Below, piece after piece: positions 1 through 8,508 of a stretch of 64,000 bases of DNA; the stretch's first letter is position 1; the number at the start of each line of letters is the position of its first letter. The position numbers were made by a program, and so were the translations under genes. Below the pieces are notes generated by a model. That model worked only from the letters and a program-made list of their open reading frames with translations, did not search any database and was not told where the DNA came from. Source of the stretch: Deltaproteobacteria bacterium (lineage in GTDB: Bacteria > Lernaellota > Lernaellaia > JACKCT01); assembly GCA_020845895.1 (NCBI GenBank), contig JADLEX010000057.1:1-64000 (forward strand), given 5' to 3'.

Positions 1-277
1 AGCACACTTTGACTGCGGTGATGGGAGTATCAGTGATCGGATCGAGCTGGACGAAAACGAGATTGAGTCCCGCGTCGGACGCACGACAGAAAGCCCTGTC
101 CGCGCTGTATTGAGTCGCCGGCTTCGGTTGCGCCCAGACGTTGACCGCGATGGCCGCAGATCCAGCGCGCGACGACTGGATCTCGTAGAGTGTTTCGGAG
201 CGTCGCACCATGGCGTCGCGCTGGGCTTGACCGCCGAATTTGGGCTTGTTCGGAGTGAATTGGGATTTGCGGCTCAT
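1..277 (-). CDS. Hypothetical protein, 3' end outside the window
   Basis: The minus strand is open from an ATG at 277 to the left edge without a stop (92 codons). The frame has the same GC-rich third-position codon use as neighbouring genes, and the ATG is preceded by a GAGGAAG ribosome binding site. The peptide starts MSRKSQFTPNKPKFGG and continues through a segment with YEIQSSRAGSAAIAVNVW and FVQLDPITDTPITAV. I recognise no family. The basic, glycine-containing N-terminus looks cytoplasmic, and no signal peptide is visible. It is divergent from pdxJ. The protein continues beyond position 1, so length and function cannot be judged. Confidence 0.6.
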   Translation of the reverse strand, partial: MSRKSQFTPNKPKFGGQAQRDAMVRRSETLYEIQSSRAGSAAIAVNVWAQPKPATQYSADRAFCRASDAGLNLVFVQLDPITDTPITAVKVC

Positions 278-388
278 CGGCTTCCTCAAGGAAGAATAGC
301 CGCAACTCGCGAGACGGTCCAGAGGGCCGGCAAAGTCGCCCGAACCGTTTTCGGCGCCCCCTGTGCCTTCTTTTACGCCCCTCCAACC

Positions 389-418
389 TTGACAACCTCC
401 GCGCGCGCGCGCCAGATT
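389..418 (+). promoter_or_regulatory. Putative sigma-70 promoter for the pdxJ operon
   Basis: A perfect TTGACA (389-394) is followed after 18 bp by CAGATT (413-418). Transcription would start near 425, about 70 bases before pdxJ. The -10 is weak (3 of 6 consensus positions) and the spacer is a GC run. The 278-493 gap contains nothing else I can assign. Confidence 0.4.
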
Positions 419-493
419 GTCGCCGCTTTTCGGGGGGCGGGCCGCGCGGCGTCGCAATCAGCGGCGGGCGCGGCGAGCGACGGGGGCATGACC

Positions 494-1225
494 ATGACCG
501 AACTGAATGTGAATATCGATCACGTGGCCACGGTGCGCGAGGCGCGCGGCGTCAAGAGCCCGGACCCGGTCGCGGCGGCGGCGCTGGCGGAATTCGCCGG
601 CGCGGACGGCATCACCTGCCACATCCGCATGGACCGGCGGCACATCCGCGAGCGCGACCTGCGTTTGCTGGCCCAGACGGTGAAGACCAAGCTCAACATC
701 GAGATGTGCACCGCGGAAGAGATGCTCGGCATCGCGATGGAGATCGGCCCGCAGATGGTGACGCTGGTGCCCGAGCGGCCCGAGGAAAAAACCACCGAGG
801 GCGGCCTGTCGGTGACGCACAACCGCGACGCCATCGCGGGGGCGCTGCGGCTCTTGGGCGAGCGCGACATCCGCGTAAGCGTCTTCATCGACCCGGACCT
901 CGACCAGATCAAAGCCGCGCACGAGGCGGGCGTGCGGATGATCGAGATCAACACGACGCGCTACTGCGACGCGCCGGACAGTGCGACGCGCAAGCGCGAA
1001 TACAACAACGCGCTCGACGCGATCCGCCTGGCCGACAAGCTGCGGATAACGGTCGCGGCCGGGCACGCGCTCGACTACAAGAACGTCGGCCCGATCGCGG
1101 CGATCCCCGCGGTGAAAGAACTGAACATCGGCCACGCGATCGTCGCGCGGGCGGTGCTGGTGGGCATGGAGCGCGCGGTGCGCGAGATGATCGAGGCGAT
1201 TCGCCAAGGCGAAGCGCTGGCTTGA
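494..1225 (+). CDS. pdxJ: Pyridoxine 5'-phosphate synthase PdxJ
   Basis: PdxJ condenses 1-deoxyxylulose-5-phosphate with 3-amino-2-oxopropyl phosphate to pyridoxine 5'-phosphate in the DXP-dependent vitamin B6 pathway; it is a cytoplasmic TIM barrel. The N-terminal signature NVNIDHVATVREARG, the HIRMDRRHI segment, GHALDYKNV and the C-terminal NIGHAIVARAVLVG are all present, and 243 residues is the usual length. ATG 494 is preferred because it lies 7 bases after a GGGGG ribosome binding site; ATG 488 (two residues longer) is possible. Its TGA overlaps the acpS start, so the two are translationally coupled. Followed by acpS, nnr, tsaE and lysC, an order also seen in Geobacter relatives (recalled, not searched). 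Confidence 0.97.
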   Translation: MTELNVNIDHVATVREARGVKSPDPVAAAALAEFAGADGITCHIRMDRRHIRERDLRLLAQTVKTKLNIEMCTAEEMLGIAMEIGPQMVTLVPERPEEKTTEGGLSVTHNRDAIAGALRLLGERDIRVSVFIDPDLDQIKAAHEAGVRMIEINTTRYCDAPDSATRKREYNNALDAIRLADKLRITVAAGHALDYKNVGPIAAIPAVKELNIGHAIVARAVLVGMERAVREMIEAIRQGEALA

Positions 1226-1596
1226 GCGTCGTCGGCATTGGGATCGATCTCGTCAAGATCGAGCGCGTCGAAGCGATCTGGTCAGTCCGACGCGCGCGGT
1301 TCGTCGCCCGCTTGCTGCACGCAAACGAACGTGCCGATTCCGCGACGGACGCCGCGTGCGCCTTCGCGCTGAAGGAAGCGACGGCCAAGGCGCTGGGGCA
1401 AGGGCTCTTCGCGTGGCCGTTGCATGATGTGCGTGCGCGGAGCGCGGGCGGGCGATGGTCGGTGGATCTCGCCGGTCGCGCGCGGGAAACGGCAGACTCG
1501 ATGGGCGTGACGAAATGGCACATCGACGTATGCGTGCATGAGGGATGGGCGACGGCGCTGGTGGTCGCCGAATGCAAAGACGGAGTGAACGCTTGA
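1222..1596 (+). CDS. acpS: Holo-[acyl-carrier-protein] synthase AcpS
   Basis: AcpS transfers 4'-phosphopantetheine from CoA to the acyl carrier protein, activating fatty acid synthesis. The N-terminus VVGIGIDLVKIERVE carries the Mg-binding Asp of the family GIDLV motif, and FALKEATAKALGQG carries the conserved FxxKEAxxKALG motif with its Glu. At 124 residues it is a normal group-I AcpS. The start is TTG 1222, whose last bases form the pdxJ stop (TTGA overlap); no ATG exists near the family N-terminus. The C-terminus overlaps nnr in the same TTGA way. The middle is a little divergent from textbook AcpS, but both catalytic motifs are intact. Confidence 0.93.
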   Translation: MSVVGIGIDLVKIERVEAIWSVRRARFVARLLHANERADSATDAACAFALKEATAKALGQGLFAWPLHDVRARSAGGRWSVDLAGRARETADSMGVTKWHIDVCVHEGWATALVVAECKDGVNA

Positions 1597-3221
1597 AACT
1601 CGCAACCGCGAGCCAGATGCGCGAGATCGATCGCCACGCGATCGAAGAAGTCGGAATTCCCGGCATCGTTCTCATGGAGAATGCCGGGGCCGGTTGCGCC
1701 CGCGTGCTGATGGAGCGGTACGAGGCCGAAGCCGACACGGGCGTGTGCGTGGTGTGCGGCACGGGCAACAACGGCGGCGACGGTTTCGTCATCGCGCGGC
1801 ACCTGTGGAACAACGGATTTCCCGTCGAGGTCTTCGTGCTCGGGCGCGCGGCGCAGATCAAGGGCGACGCGAAGACGAATTTCGAGATTCTCGAAAAGCT
1901 CGACGTGCCGGTCACGGAGGTCGTGAACGACGACGACGCCGAATTGATGGAAGCCGAGATCGACGGCGCGGGTGTGGTGGTGGACGCGATCTTCGGCACC
2001 GGCCTCGACCGCGAGGTGGCCGGCACGCACCGGCGCGCGATCGATGCGATCAACGCGTCGGGCGCGAAGGTCGTCGCGGTGGACATGCCCTCGGGGCTCG
2101 ATTCGGACAGCGGGCGGCTGTGGGGCGTGGCGGTTTTCGCCGAGATCACGTGTACCTTCGGCATCGCCAAGATCGGCCAGTACACGCACCCCGGCTACTT
2201 GCACTGCGGCGAGGTGATCGTCATCGACATCTCGCTGCCCGGTTACGCACCGCACGATTTCGGGCTGACGGCGAACGTGATCGAGCCGTTTCCCTTCCTG
2301 TCGATGTTCGCTGCGCGCCCCGACGACGCACACAAGGGCAGCTTCGGCCACGTGCTGGTGGTGGGCGGAAGCCCGGGGCTGACCGGCGCGCCGGCCATGT
2401 CGGCGCTCGCGGCGCTGCGCACGGGCGCCGGGCTGGCGTCGCTCGCCGTGCCGGGTGATCTGGCGCTGGCGATGGAAGCGAAGTTGCTGGAGGTGATGAC
2501 CTACGCGCTGGCGCAGGGCGCGTCGGGCACCGTGGCCGATGACGCGATCGAGAAGGTGCTCGCGCTGCTGGAGGGCAAGACCGTGCTCGCCCTCGGGCCC
2601 GGCATGGGCCAGTCGCCCGAGGCCGCGCGGTTCATCGCGAAGCTCCTTCCCAAACTCGCCGTGCCGGTGGTGATCGACGCCGACGCGCTCAACAACATCG
2701 CCACCGACACGAGCGTGCTGAAGCGCTGCCCCACCGACGTCGTCATCACCCTGCATCCGGGCGAGATGGCGCGGCTGATCGGGCGCGACACGGCGGCGGT
2801 AATTGCCGATCGTCTGGGCGTCGCGGCGTCGTTCGCGCAAAAACACGGCGTGACGGTGGTGCTCAAGGGCGCGCGCAGCGTGGTGGCTACGCCGAGCGGC
2901 GACACGTGGATCAACGTCACCGGCAATCCCGGGATGGCGACGGCGGGCGCGGGCGACGTGCTCACGGGCGTGATCGCGGGGCTCATCGCGCAGCACAAAA
3001 ACGTGCCCGACTGCACGCTGCTGGGCGTGTATCTGCACGGGCTCGCGGGGGATATCGCCAACGAGCACGTCGGCGAGCGGGGGATGATCGCGAGCGACAT
3101 CCTGATGTCGCTGCCCGAAGCGATCATGGAGCTCGAAGACCTGCACGACGAGCAGGGCGCGGACGGCGAGGACGATGCGAAGACGCCCGTCCCTCCCGAG
3201 GGTAACGGCAAGTCCTCATGA
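1593..3221 (+). CDS. nnr: Bifunctional NAD(P)H-hydrate epimerase / ADP-dependent dehydratase
   Basis: This enzyme repairs damaged NAD(P)H hydrates. The N-terminal YjeF epimerase domain (about residues 1-215) begins MKLATASQMREIDRHAIEE and shows GTGNNGGDGFVIARHL and the VDMPSGLDSDSG segment. The C-terminal ribokinase-like dehydratase (about 225-525) shows GHVLVVGGSPGLTGAP, LALGPGMG, TLHPGEMARL and the GNPGMATAGAGDVLTGVI signature. Length (542 residues) fits the fused enzyme. The start is TTG 1593, overlapping the acpS stop; this gives the typical MKLAT N-terminus. The tail after about residue 520 is acidic and probably disordered. The stop overlaps the tsaE ATG (ATGA). Confidence 0.96.
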   Translation: MKLATASQMREIDRHAIEEVGIPGIVLMENAGAGCARVLMERYEAEADTGVCVVCGTGNNGGDGFVIARHLWNNGFPVEVFVLGRAAQIKGDAKTNFEILEKLDVPVTEVVNDDDAELMEAEIDGAGVVVDAIFGTGLDREVAGTHRRAIDAINASGAKVVAVDMPSGLDSDSGRLWGVAVFAEITCTFGIAKIGQYTHPGYLHCGEVIVIDISLPGYAPHDFGLTANVIEPFPFLSMFAARPDDAHKGSFGHVLVVGGSPGLTGAPAMSALAALRTGAGLASLAVPGDLALAMEAKLLEVMTYALAQGASGTVADDAIEKVLALLEGKTVLALGPGMGQSPEAARFIAKLLPKLAVPVVIDADALNNIATDTSVLKRCPTDVVITLHPGEMARLIGRDTAAVIADRLGVAASFAQKHGVTVVLKGARSVVATPSGDTWINVTGNPGMATAGAGDVLTGVIAGLIAQHKNVPDCTLLGVYLHGLAGDIANEHVGERGMIASDILMSLPEAIMELEDLHDEQGADGEDDAKTPVPPEGNGKSS

Positions 3222-3715
3222 GCCCCGTGCGCGTGCGCTCCGTTTCCGAAGACATGACGCGCGAGATCGGCCGGCGGCTCGGCGAGGCGGCGCGGCCCGG
3301 CGACGTCTTCGCGCTCGCGGGCGAGCTGGGCAGCGGCAAGACGCGCTTCGTGCAGGGGCTCGCGCGGGGACTCGGCATCGACCCGGACGAGGTCGCGAGC
3401 CCGACATTTACGATGATCGCCGAGCACGCGGGACGCTTGACCTTGCACCACATGGACCTGTATCGAATGCGCACGCACGTCGACCTTTCGACCGTCGGCA
3501 TCGAGGAATACCTCGACGCGCGAGGACCGGACGCCGGCGTGTGCGCGGTGGAGTGGGCGGATCGCTTCGCGGACGTGATGCCGCCGGGCGCGATCCGCGT
3601 GGACTTCGCGATCGGGGACGGCGACGCGCGCGTTTTACTTTTCGCCGCTCCCGCCGAGCGCGAGGATGAAATCGAACGGCAGCTCGCGGGCTTCACGCCC
3701 GAAAGGATCGGATAA
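3218..3715 (+). CDS. tsaE: tRNA t6A biosynthesis ATPase TsaE
   Basis: TsaE is the ATPase of the TsaB/TsaD/TsaE complex that makes threonylcarbamoyladenosine at position 37 of ANN-decoding tRNAs. The Walker A GELGSGKT is at residues 35-42, followed by the family motifs SPTFTMI, HHMDLYRM (HxDxYR) and VEWADRF. At 165 residues it is of usual size (about 150-165). ATG 3218 overlaps the nnr stop, and the pairing with nnr (yjeF-yjeE) is common in bacteria. lysC follows after six bases. Confidence 0.95.
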   Translation: MSPVRVRSVSEDMTREIGRRLGEAARPGDVFALAGELGSGKTRFVQGLARGLGIDPDEVASPTFTMIAEHAGRLTLHHMDLYRMRTHVDLSTVGIEEYLDARGPDAGVCAVEWADRFADVMPPGAIRVDFAIGDGDARVLLFAAPAEREDEIERQLAGFTPERIG

Positions 3716-3721
3716 GAACGG

Positions 3722-4948
3722 ATGAGCGTCATCGTCCAGAAATACGGCGGCACCAGCGTCGGCACGCTGGAGCGCATCGGCAACGTGGCTCGGCGCGTCG
3801 TCGATCTCTACAACCGGGGCAACAAGGTCGTGGTGACGGTCTCCGCCATGTCGGGCGAAACGGACCGGCTCATCAATCTCGCGAAGGCGATCGTTGATCC
3901 CCCGCCGCGCCGCGAACTCGACGTGCTGCTCAACACGGGCGAACAGGTCAGCGTGGCGCTGCTCGCAATGGCGATCGAAAAGCTCGGGCCGCGCTCGCGC
4001 AGTTTTCTCGGACATCAAATCCGCATCACGACCGACTCGATGTTTTCGAACGCGAAGATCCTCGATATCGACACGTCGGAACTCATCCGCGCGCTCGACG
4101 AAGGCTGCATCGCCGTGGTCGCGGGTTTTCAGGGCATCGACGAAAAGGGCAACCTGACGACGCTCGGGCGCGGCGGATCGGACACGACCGCGGTCGCCAT
4201 CGCCGCGGCGATCAAGGCCGATCTGTGCGAGATCCTCACCGATGTGGACGGTGTGTACACGACCGACCCCAACATCTGCCCCGAGGCGCGCAAGCTCGAC
4301 GAAATCAGCGACGAGGAAATGCTCGAAATGGCGTCGCTGGGCGCAAAGGTGCTGCACCACCGCAGCGTGCTGTTCGCGTCGAAGTACAAGGTGAAAACGT
4401 GCGTGCGCAGCAGTTTTAACGACAATCCGGGCACGCTGATCGTGCCGTCGGAGGAAGTGATGGAACAGGTCGTCGTCCGCGGGATCACGTGCGAGAAAAA
4501 TGCGACGAAGGTGCGCCTGATCGGCGTGCCCGATCGGCCCGGCGTGGCGGCGGCGATTTTTTCGCCGATCTCCGACGCGGGCATCAACGTGGATCTCATC
4601 ATTCAGAACGCCAGCACGGACGGCTTCACCGATCTGACCTTCACGGTGCCGCGCGCCGACGCCCAACAGGCGATGGCGATCTGCCAAAAAGTCGCGGGCG
4701 ACCTCGGCGCGCTCGCCGTCGATTCCGATGCCGAGATCGCCAAGATCTCCATCGTGGGCCTCGGCATGCGCACGCATTCCGGCGTGGCGTCCACACTCTT
4801 TCAGGCGCTCTCGGGGGCGGGCATCAACATCCAGATGGTCTCGACGAGCGAAATCAAGGTCACGTGCGTCATTAATCTGAACGACGCCGACGAGGCCGTG
4901 CGCGTACTGCACCGCGCGTTTCGCCTCGATCAGCCGAACGGCGGTTGA
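3722..4948 (+). CDS. lysC: Aspartate kinase LysC
   Basis: This kinase phosphorylates aspartate, the first step to lysine, threonine, methionine and diaminopimelate. The amino-acid kinase domain starts VQKYGGTSVGT (residues 4-14) and contains TLGRGGSDTTAVAIA and ILTDVDGVYTTDP. Two ACT regulatory domains follow from about residue 265 (VRLIGVPDRPGVAAAIF and ISIVGLGMRTHSGVASTLF), so feedback inhibition by lysine and/or threonine is expected. The length of 408 residues is typical of monofunctional enzymes with paired ACT domains. It lies in the same operon as tsaE (gap of 6 bases), and its TGA overlaps the mutY TTG start. Confidence 0.96.
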   Translation: MSVIVQKYGGTSVGTLERIGNVARRVVDLYNRGNKVVVTVSAMSGETDRLINLAKAIVDPPPRRELDVLLNTGEQVSVALLAMAIEKLGPRSRSFLGHQIRITTDSMFSNAKILDIDTSELIRALDEGCIAVVAGFQGIDEKGNLTTLGRGGSDTTAVAIAAAIKADLCEILTDVDGVYTTDPNICPEARKLDEISDEEMLEMASLGAKVLHHRSVLFASKYKVKTCVRSSFNDNPGTLIVPSEEVMEQVVVRGITCEKNATKVRLIGVPDRPGVAAAIFSPISDAGINVDLIIQNASTDGFTDLTFTVPRADAQQAMAICQKVAGDLGALAVDSDAEIAKISIVGLGMRTHSGVASTLFQALSGAGINIQMVSTSEIKVTCVINLNDADEAVRVLHRAFRLDQPNGG

Positions 4949-6048
4949 CCCGGCGGATGAAATCCGCCCGGCGGCTGCTCGCGTGGTATGACCGCCACGC
5001 GCGGGATCTGCCCTGGCGCGGCGAGCGCGACCCGTATCGCATCTGGGTCAGTGAAATCATGCTCCAGCAGACGACCGTGGATGCGGTGCGAAATCGCTAC
5101 CGCGAATTCGTGCGTCGCTTCCCCACGCTGCGCGATCTGGCCGAAGCGCCTCCCGACGCCGTGATGAAGGCGTGGGAAGGCATGGGCTACTACAGCCGCG
5201 CGGTGAATCTGCACCGATCCGCGCGCATCGTGTGGTTGGGCGGGGGCGGCGCGTTTCCCGCGAGCGAGGCCGAGTGGCGCGCGCTGCCCGGTGTCGGGCC
5301 CTACACCGCCGCGGCGCTCGCGTGTCTCGTGAACAAGGAGCGCGTCGTCGCCGTCGACGCCCTTGTGCGCCGCGTGCTTTTTCGCGTTTTTCGCATCGAC
5401 GCGTTGCTCAGCACTCTCTCGATCGACCGCGAAATCCGCGAGCGCGGCATCGATCTGATCGACCCCGCGCGGCCGTACGACAGCCTTCAGGCGCTGATGG
5501 ATCTCGCGACAGCCCTTTGCCGCCCGCGCAGTCCCGACTGCCCGCCCTGCCCTTTGCGCGAAGATTGCGCGTCACATGCCGCGGGGGATGCCGACCGCCT
5601 GCCGAAAAAAGCGAACGCCGTTCGAAAGTCGGTGAACGTCGCCGTCGGGCTGTGGATTCGCGGCGACTCCGTTTTCTTGCAGCGACGACCCGAAGGCGGC
5701 CTCTTCGCGGGCCTGTGGGAACTGCCCGGCGGCAAGGTCGAGCCGGGCGAGAGCCCGGCGGAGGCGGTTGTCCGCGAGTTCGCCGAGGAGATCGGTCGCA
5801 CGGTGCGAGCGACCGAAACATTGCCCGTGGTGCGTCACGCGTACACGAGCTTCGACGTCACGCTGCATCCCTTTGTGGTGCGATCGTCAGCTCCCACGCC
5901 CGGCGGCGAACACCGGCGCTTCGTGCCGCTGGACCGCGTGACCGAATACGCGCAGCCGGCCGCCAACGGGAAGATCTGGAGGGCATGGTTCGCGAAAAAC
6001 GAAAAATCCGATAGAATTCTCGCAATCGAAATGCGGGGTCGCGAATGA
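4945..6048 (+). CDS. mutY: A/G-specific adenine DNA glycosylase MutY
   Basis: MutY removes adenine mispaired with 8-oxoguanine. The helix-hairpin-helix-GPD core is seen as LPGVGPYTAAALAC, with the catalytic Asp in VDALVRRV (the usual form is xDGNVxRV). The FeS loop has the exact C-x6-C-x2-C-x5-C spacing (CRPRSPDCPPCPLREDC). The C-terminal Nudix-like domain keeps an almost complete Nudix box, G-x5-E-x7-RE-x2-EE-x-G, beginning GGKVEPGESPAEAVV. Start: TTG 4945 overlaps the lysC stop (TTGA, as for acpS and nnr); ATG 4957, four codons later, is an equally possible start, since neither has a clear ribosome binding site. Length 367 residues is normal. The stop overlaps the next gene (ATGA). Confidence 0.95.
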   Translation: MTRRMKSARRLLAWYDRHARDLPWRGERDPYRIWVSEIMLQQTTVDAVRNRYREFVRRFPTLRDLAEAPPDAVMKAWEGMGYYSRAVNLHRSARIVWLGGGGAFPASEAEWRALPGVGPYTAAALACLVNKERVVAVDALVRRVLFRVFRIDALLSTLSIDREIRERGIDLIDPARPYDSLQALMDLATALCRPRSPDCPPCPLREDCASHAAGDADRLPKKANAVRKSVNVAVGLWIRGDSVFLQRRPEGGLFAGLWELPGGKVEPGESPAEAVVREFAEEIGRTVRATETLPVVRHAYTSFDVTLHPFVVRSSAPTPGGEHRRFVPLDRVTEYAQPAANGKIWRAWFAKNEKSDRILAIEMRGRE

Positions 6049-6791
6049 CGCGAGCGATGTGCGCCGCGGTTTTTTTGTGCGTGTTCGTCTCGTGCGCGAT
6101 CGGGTTCGCCGCGTGCGCGATCATTGCGCCGGTGGAAAGCGATCTGCCGGTCCTGCAAACCATGTCGGGACGGGCCGATTGGTCCTACGTGCTCGTGAAG
6201 CCGAAGGACCCGGGCAAACCCGCGCCGCTGCTCCTGGTGCTGCACGGATACGACGGCGACGCCCGCTCGATGGCGCACTTGTGGAGCGTGCAGCGCGAAA
6301 TGAATCGCGCCTACATCCTCGCGCCGCAAGCGCCGCCGAAGGAGCGCAACGGCAAAACGGTGAGCACCTGGGAAGCGGGAACCGACGACGCGTTTCTGCA
6401 CACGCTGCTCGATATGGTGAGTCGCGAAAACAAAACCATCGGAGCGCAGTCGGCGATCGCGGGTTACAGCGCGGGGGCGTCGATGGCCATGCACATGGCG
6501 ATGAAAAATCCGGGGCGTTTCGCGGCATGCGCGGCGATCGGCGGTGGCGTCGGCATGTCCGAGTCCGTCGATCCCGGGTTCACGCATTACCTGCTGCTGG
6601 CGGGCGAAAAGGACGTCGCATTCGATCCGAAAAAGGCGACACGTCTTCACGATCGCATCCACGAACTCGGCGGTCAGGCCGACGTGGAGATCGTCAAGGG
6701 CGTTGACCACACGACGCTCTACGGTCGTATCGAACAGGGCGCGAAATGGCTGGCCCAGGAGATGGGCTTGTTGTTTGTCATGGACGAATGA
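6045..6791 (+). CDS. Alpha/beta-hydrolase (esterase), probable lipoprotein
   Basis: A serine hydrolase of the phospholipase/carboxylesterase or PHB-depolymerase-like type. The N-terminus MTRAMCAAVFLCVFVSC then GFAAC looks like a signal peptide ending in a lipobox with Cys24 (weak, Phe at -3; Cys17 is an alternative). The fold signatures are LLLVLHGYDGDARSM (oxyanion HG), the nucleophile elbow GYSAG, an Asp in LLAGEKDVAF and a His in KGVDHTTLYGR, so the triad is complete. Substrate is unknown. ATG 6045 overlaps the mutY stop, so it is co-transcribed with the repair and amino-acid genes, but I see no functional link. Confidence 0.85.
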   Translation: MTRAMCAAVFLCVFVSCAIGFAACAIIAPVESDLPVLQTMSGRADWSYVLVKPKDPGKPAPLLLVLHGYDGDARSMAHLWSVQREMNRAYILAPQAPPKERNGKTVSTWEAGTDDAFLHTLLDMVSRENKTIGAQSAIAGYSAGASMAMHMAMKNPGRFAACAAIGGGVGMSESVDPGFTHYLLLAGEKDVAFDPKKATRLHDRIHELGGQADVEIVKGVDHTTLYGRIEQGAKWLAQEMGLLFVMDE

Positions 6792-6795
6792 TGCG

Positions 6796-7248
6796 TCAGC
6801 CGGTCGCGCGGGCGAGCGCCTGCATGACCTGATGAAATTTTTCGAGGAACTTCGAGCGGTCTTTCTTCTCGACCGGCGGAGGGCCGCCGCCCATCTCGCC
6901 CATCATGCGAAGCTGTTCCATCAGGCTGCGTGTCGCCATCTGCCCGCCGATGGAATCGGGCGTGAACTCGCGACCGCGTACGTCGAGCACGCGCGCGCCG
7001 CGCTTCAGGCATCGGTCCGCGAGCGGGATGTCCGATGTGACGACGAGGTCCCCCGCCTCTGCTCGCTCGGCGATCCAGTCGTCCGCGATGTCGGGACCCG
7101 CCTCGACCACGACGAGGCGAATGCGCGGATCGGACGGCACGTTCATGTAGCGGTTGCACACCACGAACACGACCGCGCCGTACTTTTCCGAAGCTCGGTA
7201 GATTTCATTCTTCACTGGGCATCCGTCGGCATCGACGTACACGTTCAT
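6796..7248 (-). CDS. UPF0178 (YaiI/YqxD) family protein
   Basis: The sequence opens MNVYVDADGCPVKNEIYR, the hallmark of the UPF0178 family, a PIN/NYN-like fold of unproven function. Conserved acidic positions appear in VDADGCP, in EAGPDIADDWI and in VTSDIPLADRCLKRG, followed by DVRGREFTPDSIG. The length (150 residues) is standard. The ATG overlaps the stop of the UDG-like gene upstream (ATGA), so the two form a minus-strand pair. It ends four bases from the esterase, which is convergent. A nuclease role is a guess from the fold. Confidence 0.92.
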   Translation of the reverse strand: MNVYVDADGCPVKNEIYRASEKYGAVVFVVCNRYMNVPSDPRIRLVVVEAGPDIADDWIAERAEAGDLVVTSDIPLADRCLKRGARVLDVRGREFTPDSIGGQMATRSLMEQLRMMGEMGGGPPPVEKKDRSKFLEKFHQVMQALARATG

Positions 7249-7847
7249 CGCGCGTCCTCACTCCCAAGAAGATCCGCGACGCGTTCGCGCAGCGCAGGGA
7301 CGACGTCGGCTTCGAACCACGGATTCGCCCGAAACCAGCCGATGTTGCGCGGCGACGGATGCGGTGTCGGCAGGTAACGCGGCCAGTGATCGCGCCAAGC
7401 GGCGACGGTTTCGGTCAACGTCGCGCGGGCTCGATTTCCGAGGTGATACGCCTGGGCGTAGGCGCCGCAAAGAATCGTGAACTCGATACGCCCCATCGCG
7501 CCGAGCAGGTCGTCGAACCACAGAACGCGGCACTCGGTGCGCGGCGGCAGATCGCCGCTCTTGCCGCACCCCGGATAGCAAAGCCCCATCGGCACGATCG
7601 CGATGCACGACTCGTCGTAAAACGTCTCGCGGTCCAGGCCCATCCACGCACGCAAGCGGTCGCCGCTGGGATCGTTCCACGGCAGGCCGGTTTCATGAAC
7701 GCGCGTCCCCGGCGCCTGCCCGACGATGAGAATCCGCGCCGAGAGCGACGCGCGCAGCACGGGCCGCGGGCCGAGCGGCAAGACGTCCGCGCAGTGCCGG
7801 CATGCGCGCACGCGTTCGAGCAGGGCGTGGAAGGCGTCACGATTCAC
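7245..7847 (-). CDS. Uracil-DNA glycosylase superfamily protein
   Basis: A member of the UDG superfamily (PF03167), which excises uracil or related bases or acts on unknown substrates. Motif A is VGQAPGTRVHETGLPWNDPSG, with Asn/Asp-rich residues positioned as in other members; the C-terminal motif is TPHPSPRN. Four cysteines (RACRHC near the N-terminus, then LCYPGCGKSGD) could hold an FeS cluster as in family 4/5 enzymes, but the spacing is not the classical one. I chose GTG 7847 because it gives the family N-terminus (LLERVRACRHC) and leaves space for the divergent gene; ATG 7910 would add 21 atypical residues. Operon with the UPF0178 gene. Confidence 0.85.
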   Translation of the reverse strand: MNRDAFHALLERVRACRHCADVLPLGPRPVLRASLSARILIVGQAPGTRVHETGLPWNDPSGDRLRAWMGLDRETFYDESCIAIVPMGLCYPGCGKSGDLPPRTECRVLWFDDLLGAMGRIEFTILCGAYAQAYHLGNRARATLTETVAAWRDHWPRYLPTPHPSPRNIGWFRANPWFEADVVPALRERVADLLGSEDAR

Positions 7848-7936
7848 GCGAATTCCACAGACGACGTTGTGTCGCAACTGGACAAGATCCGCCCCTTTGC
7901 TAAACTCCATCGCATCACATGGGAGAGGGAAAACGC

Positions 7937-8500
7937 ATGCTCGAACTCGAGGGTCTCGTTCCTCGCGAAGACGTCGCGGTGGTGGTGGTGGATATTCAGG
8001 AGAAGCTCTTCGGATTCATCCACGAGAAGGAACGGGTGCTGGAAAATTCGAAGAAGGTCATCGAGTTCTGCCAGCGCATCGGCCTGCAGACATTCGTCAC
8101 GGAGCAGTACCCGAAGGGCCTCGGGGTGACGTTGCCGGAGTTGCAGCAGACCCTTGGCGCGAACTATACGCCGATTCCCAAAACCGCGTTCTCCTGTCTG
8201 GGCGAACCCGCCTTCATGGAGGCGCTCGAAGGCACAGAGGCGTCGACGCTCGTGCTGCTCGGTATCGAGACCCATATCTGCGTCCTCCAGACCGCGATCA
8301 CCGCGCTCGCGTCGGGCAACTGGGACGTGATGATCCTCTCGGACGCCGTCGGCAGCCGAACCGTGGAAAATCACCGGCTCGGCCTCGACCGAGCGCGCGA
8401 CGAGGGCGCGATCATCGCGTCGTCCGAAATGTTCTTCTACGAAATCCTTCAGGAAGCCAAGACCGAGGACCACAAAAAGGTCTTCGATCTGTTGAAGTAG
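7937..8500 (+). CDS. Isochorismatase-family cysteine hydrolase
   Basis: A YcaC/nicotinamidase-like hydrolase. The catalytic triad of the family can be placed: Asp in VVVVDIQEKLF, Lys in PIPKTAFSCL and Cys in GIETHICVLQTA; the cis-peptide region and the GSRTVENH segment are also present. At 187 residues it is a typical single-domain enzyme. Start ATG 7937 follows GGGAGAGGGA by seven bases; ATG 7919 lacks a ribosome binding site. The substrate cannot be read from the sequence, and its neighbours (UDG-like and PanE-like genes) give no pathway clue. Confidence 0.9.
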   Translation: MLELEGLVPREDVAVVVVDIQEKLFGFIHEKERVLENSKKVIEFCQRIGLQTFVTEQYPKGLGVTLPELQQTLGANYTPIPKTAFSCLGEPAFMEALEGTEASTLVLLGIETHICVLQTAITALASGNWDVMILSDAVGSRTVENHRLGLDRARDEGAIIASSEMFFYEILQEAKTEDHKKVFDLLK

Positions 8501-8508
8501 CCCCACCG

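Noticed and set aside
30-395. Second minus-strand reading frame near the left edge
   Set aside because: Arg-rich sequence in the wrong frame; the frame from ATG 277 has a ribosome binding site and genome-like codon use.
948-3146. Long minus-strand reading frame across acpS and nnr
   Set aside because: Shadow of well-supported genes on the plus strand; His/Arg-rich with no recognisable family.
7868-7910. Longer UDG-like protein from ATG 7910
   Set aside because: The added 21 residues do not resemble the family N-terminus and no ribosome binding site precedes the ATG.
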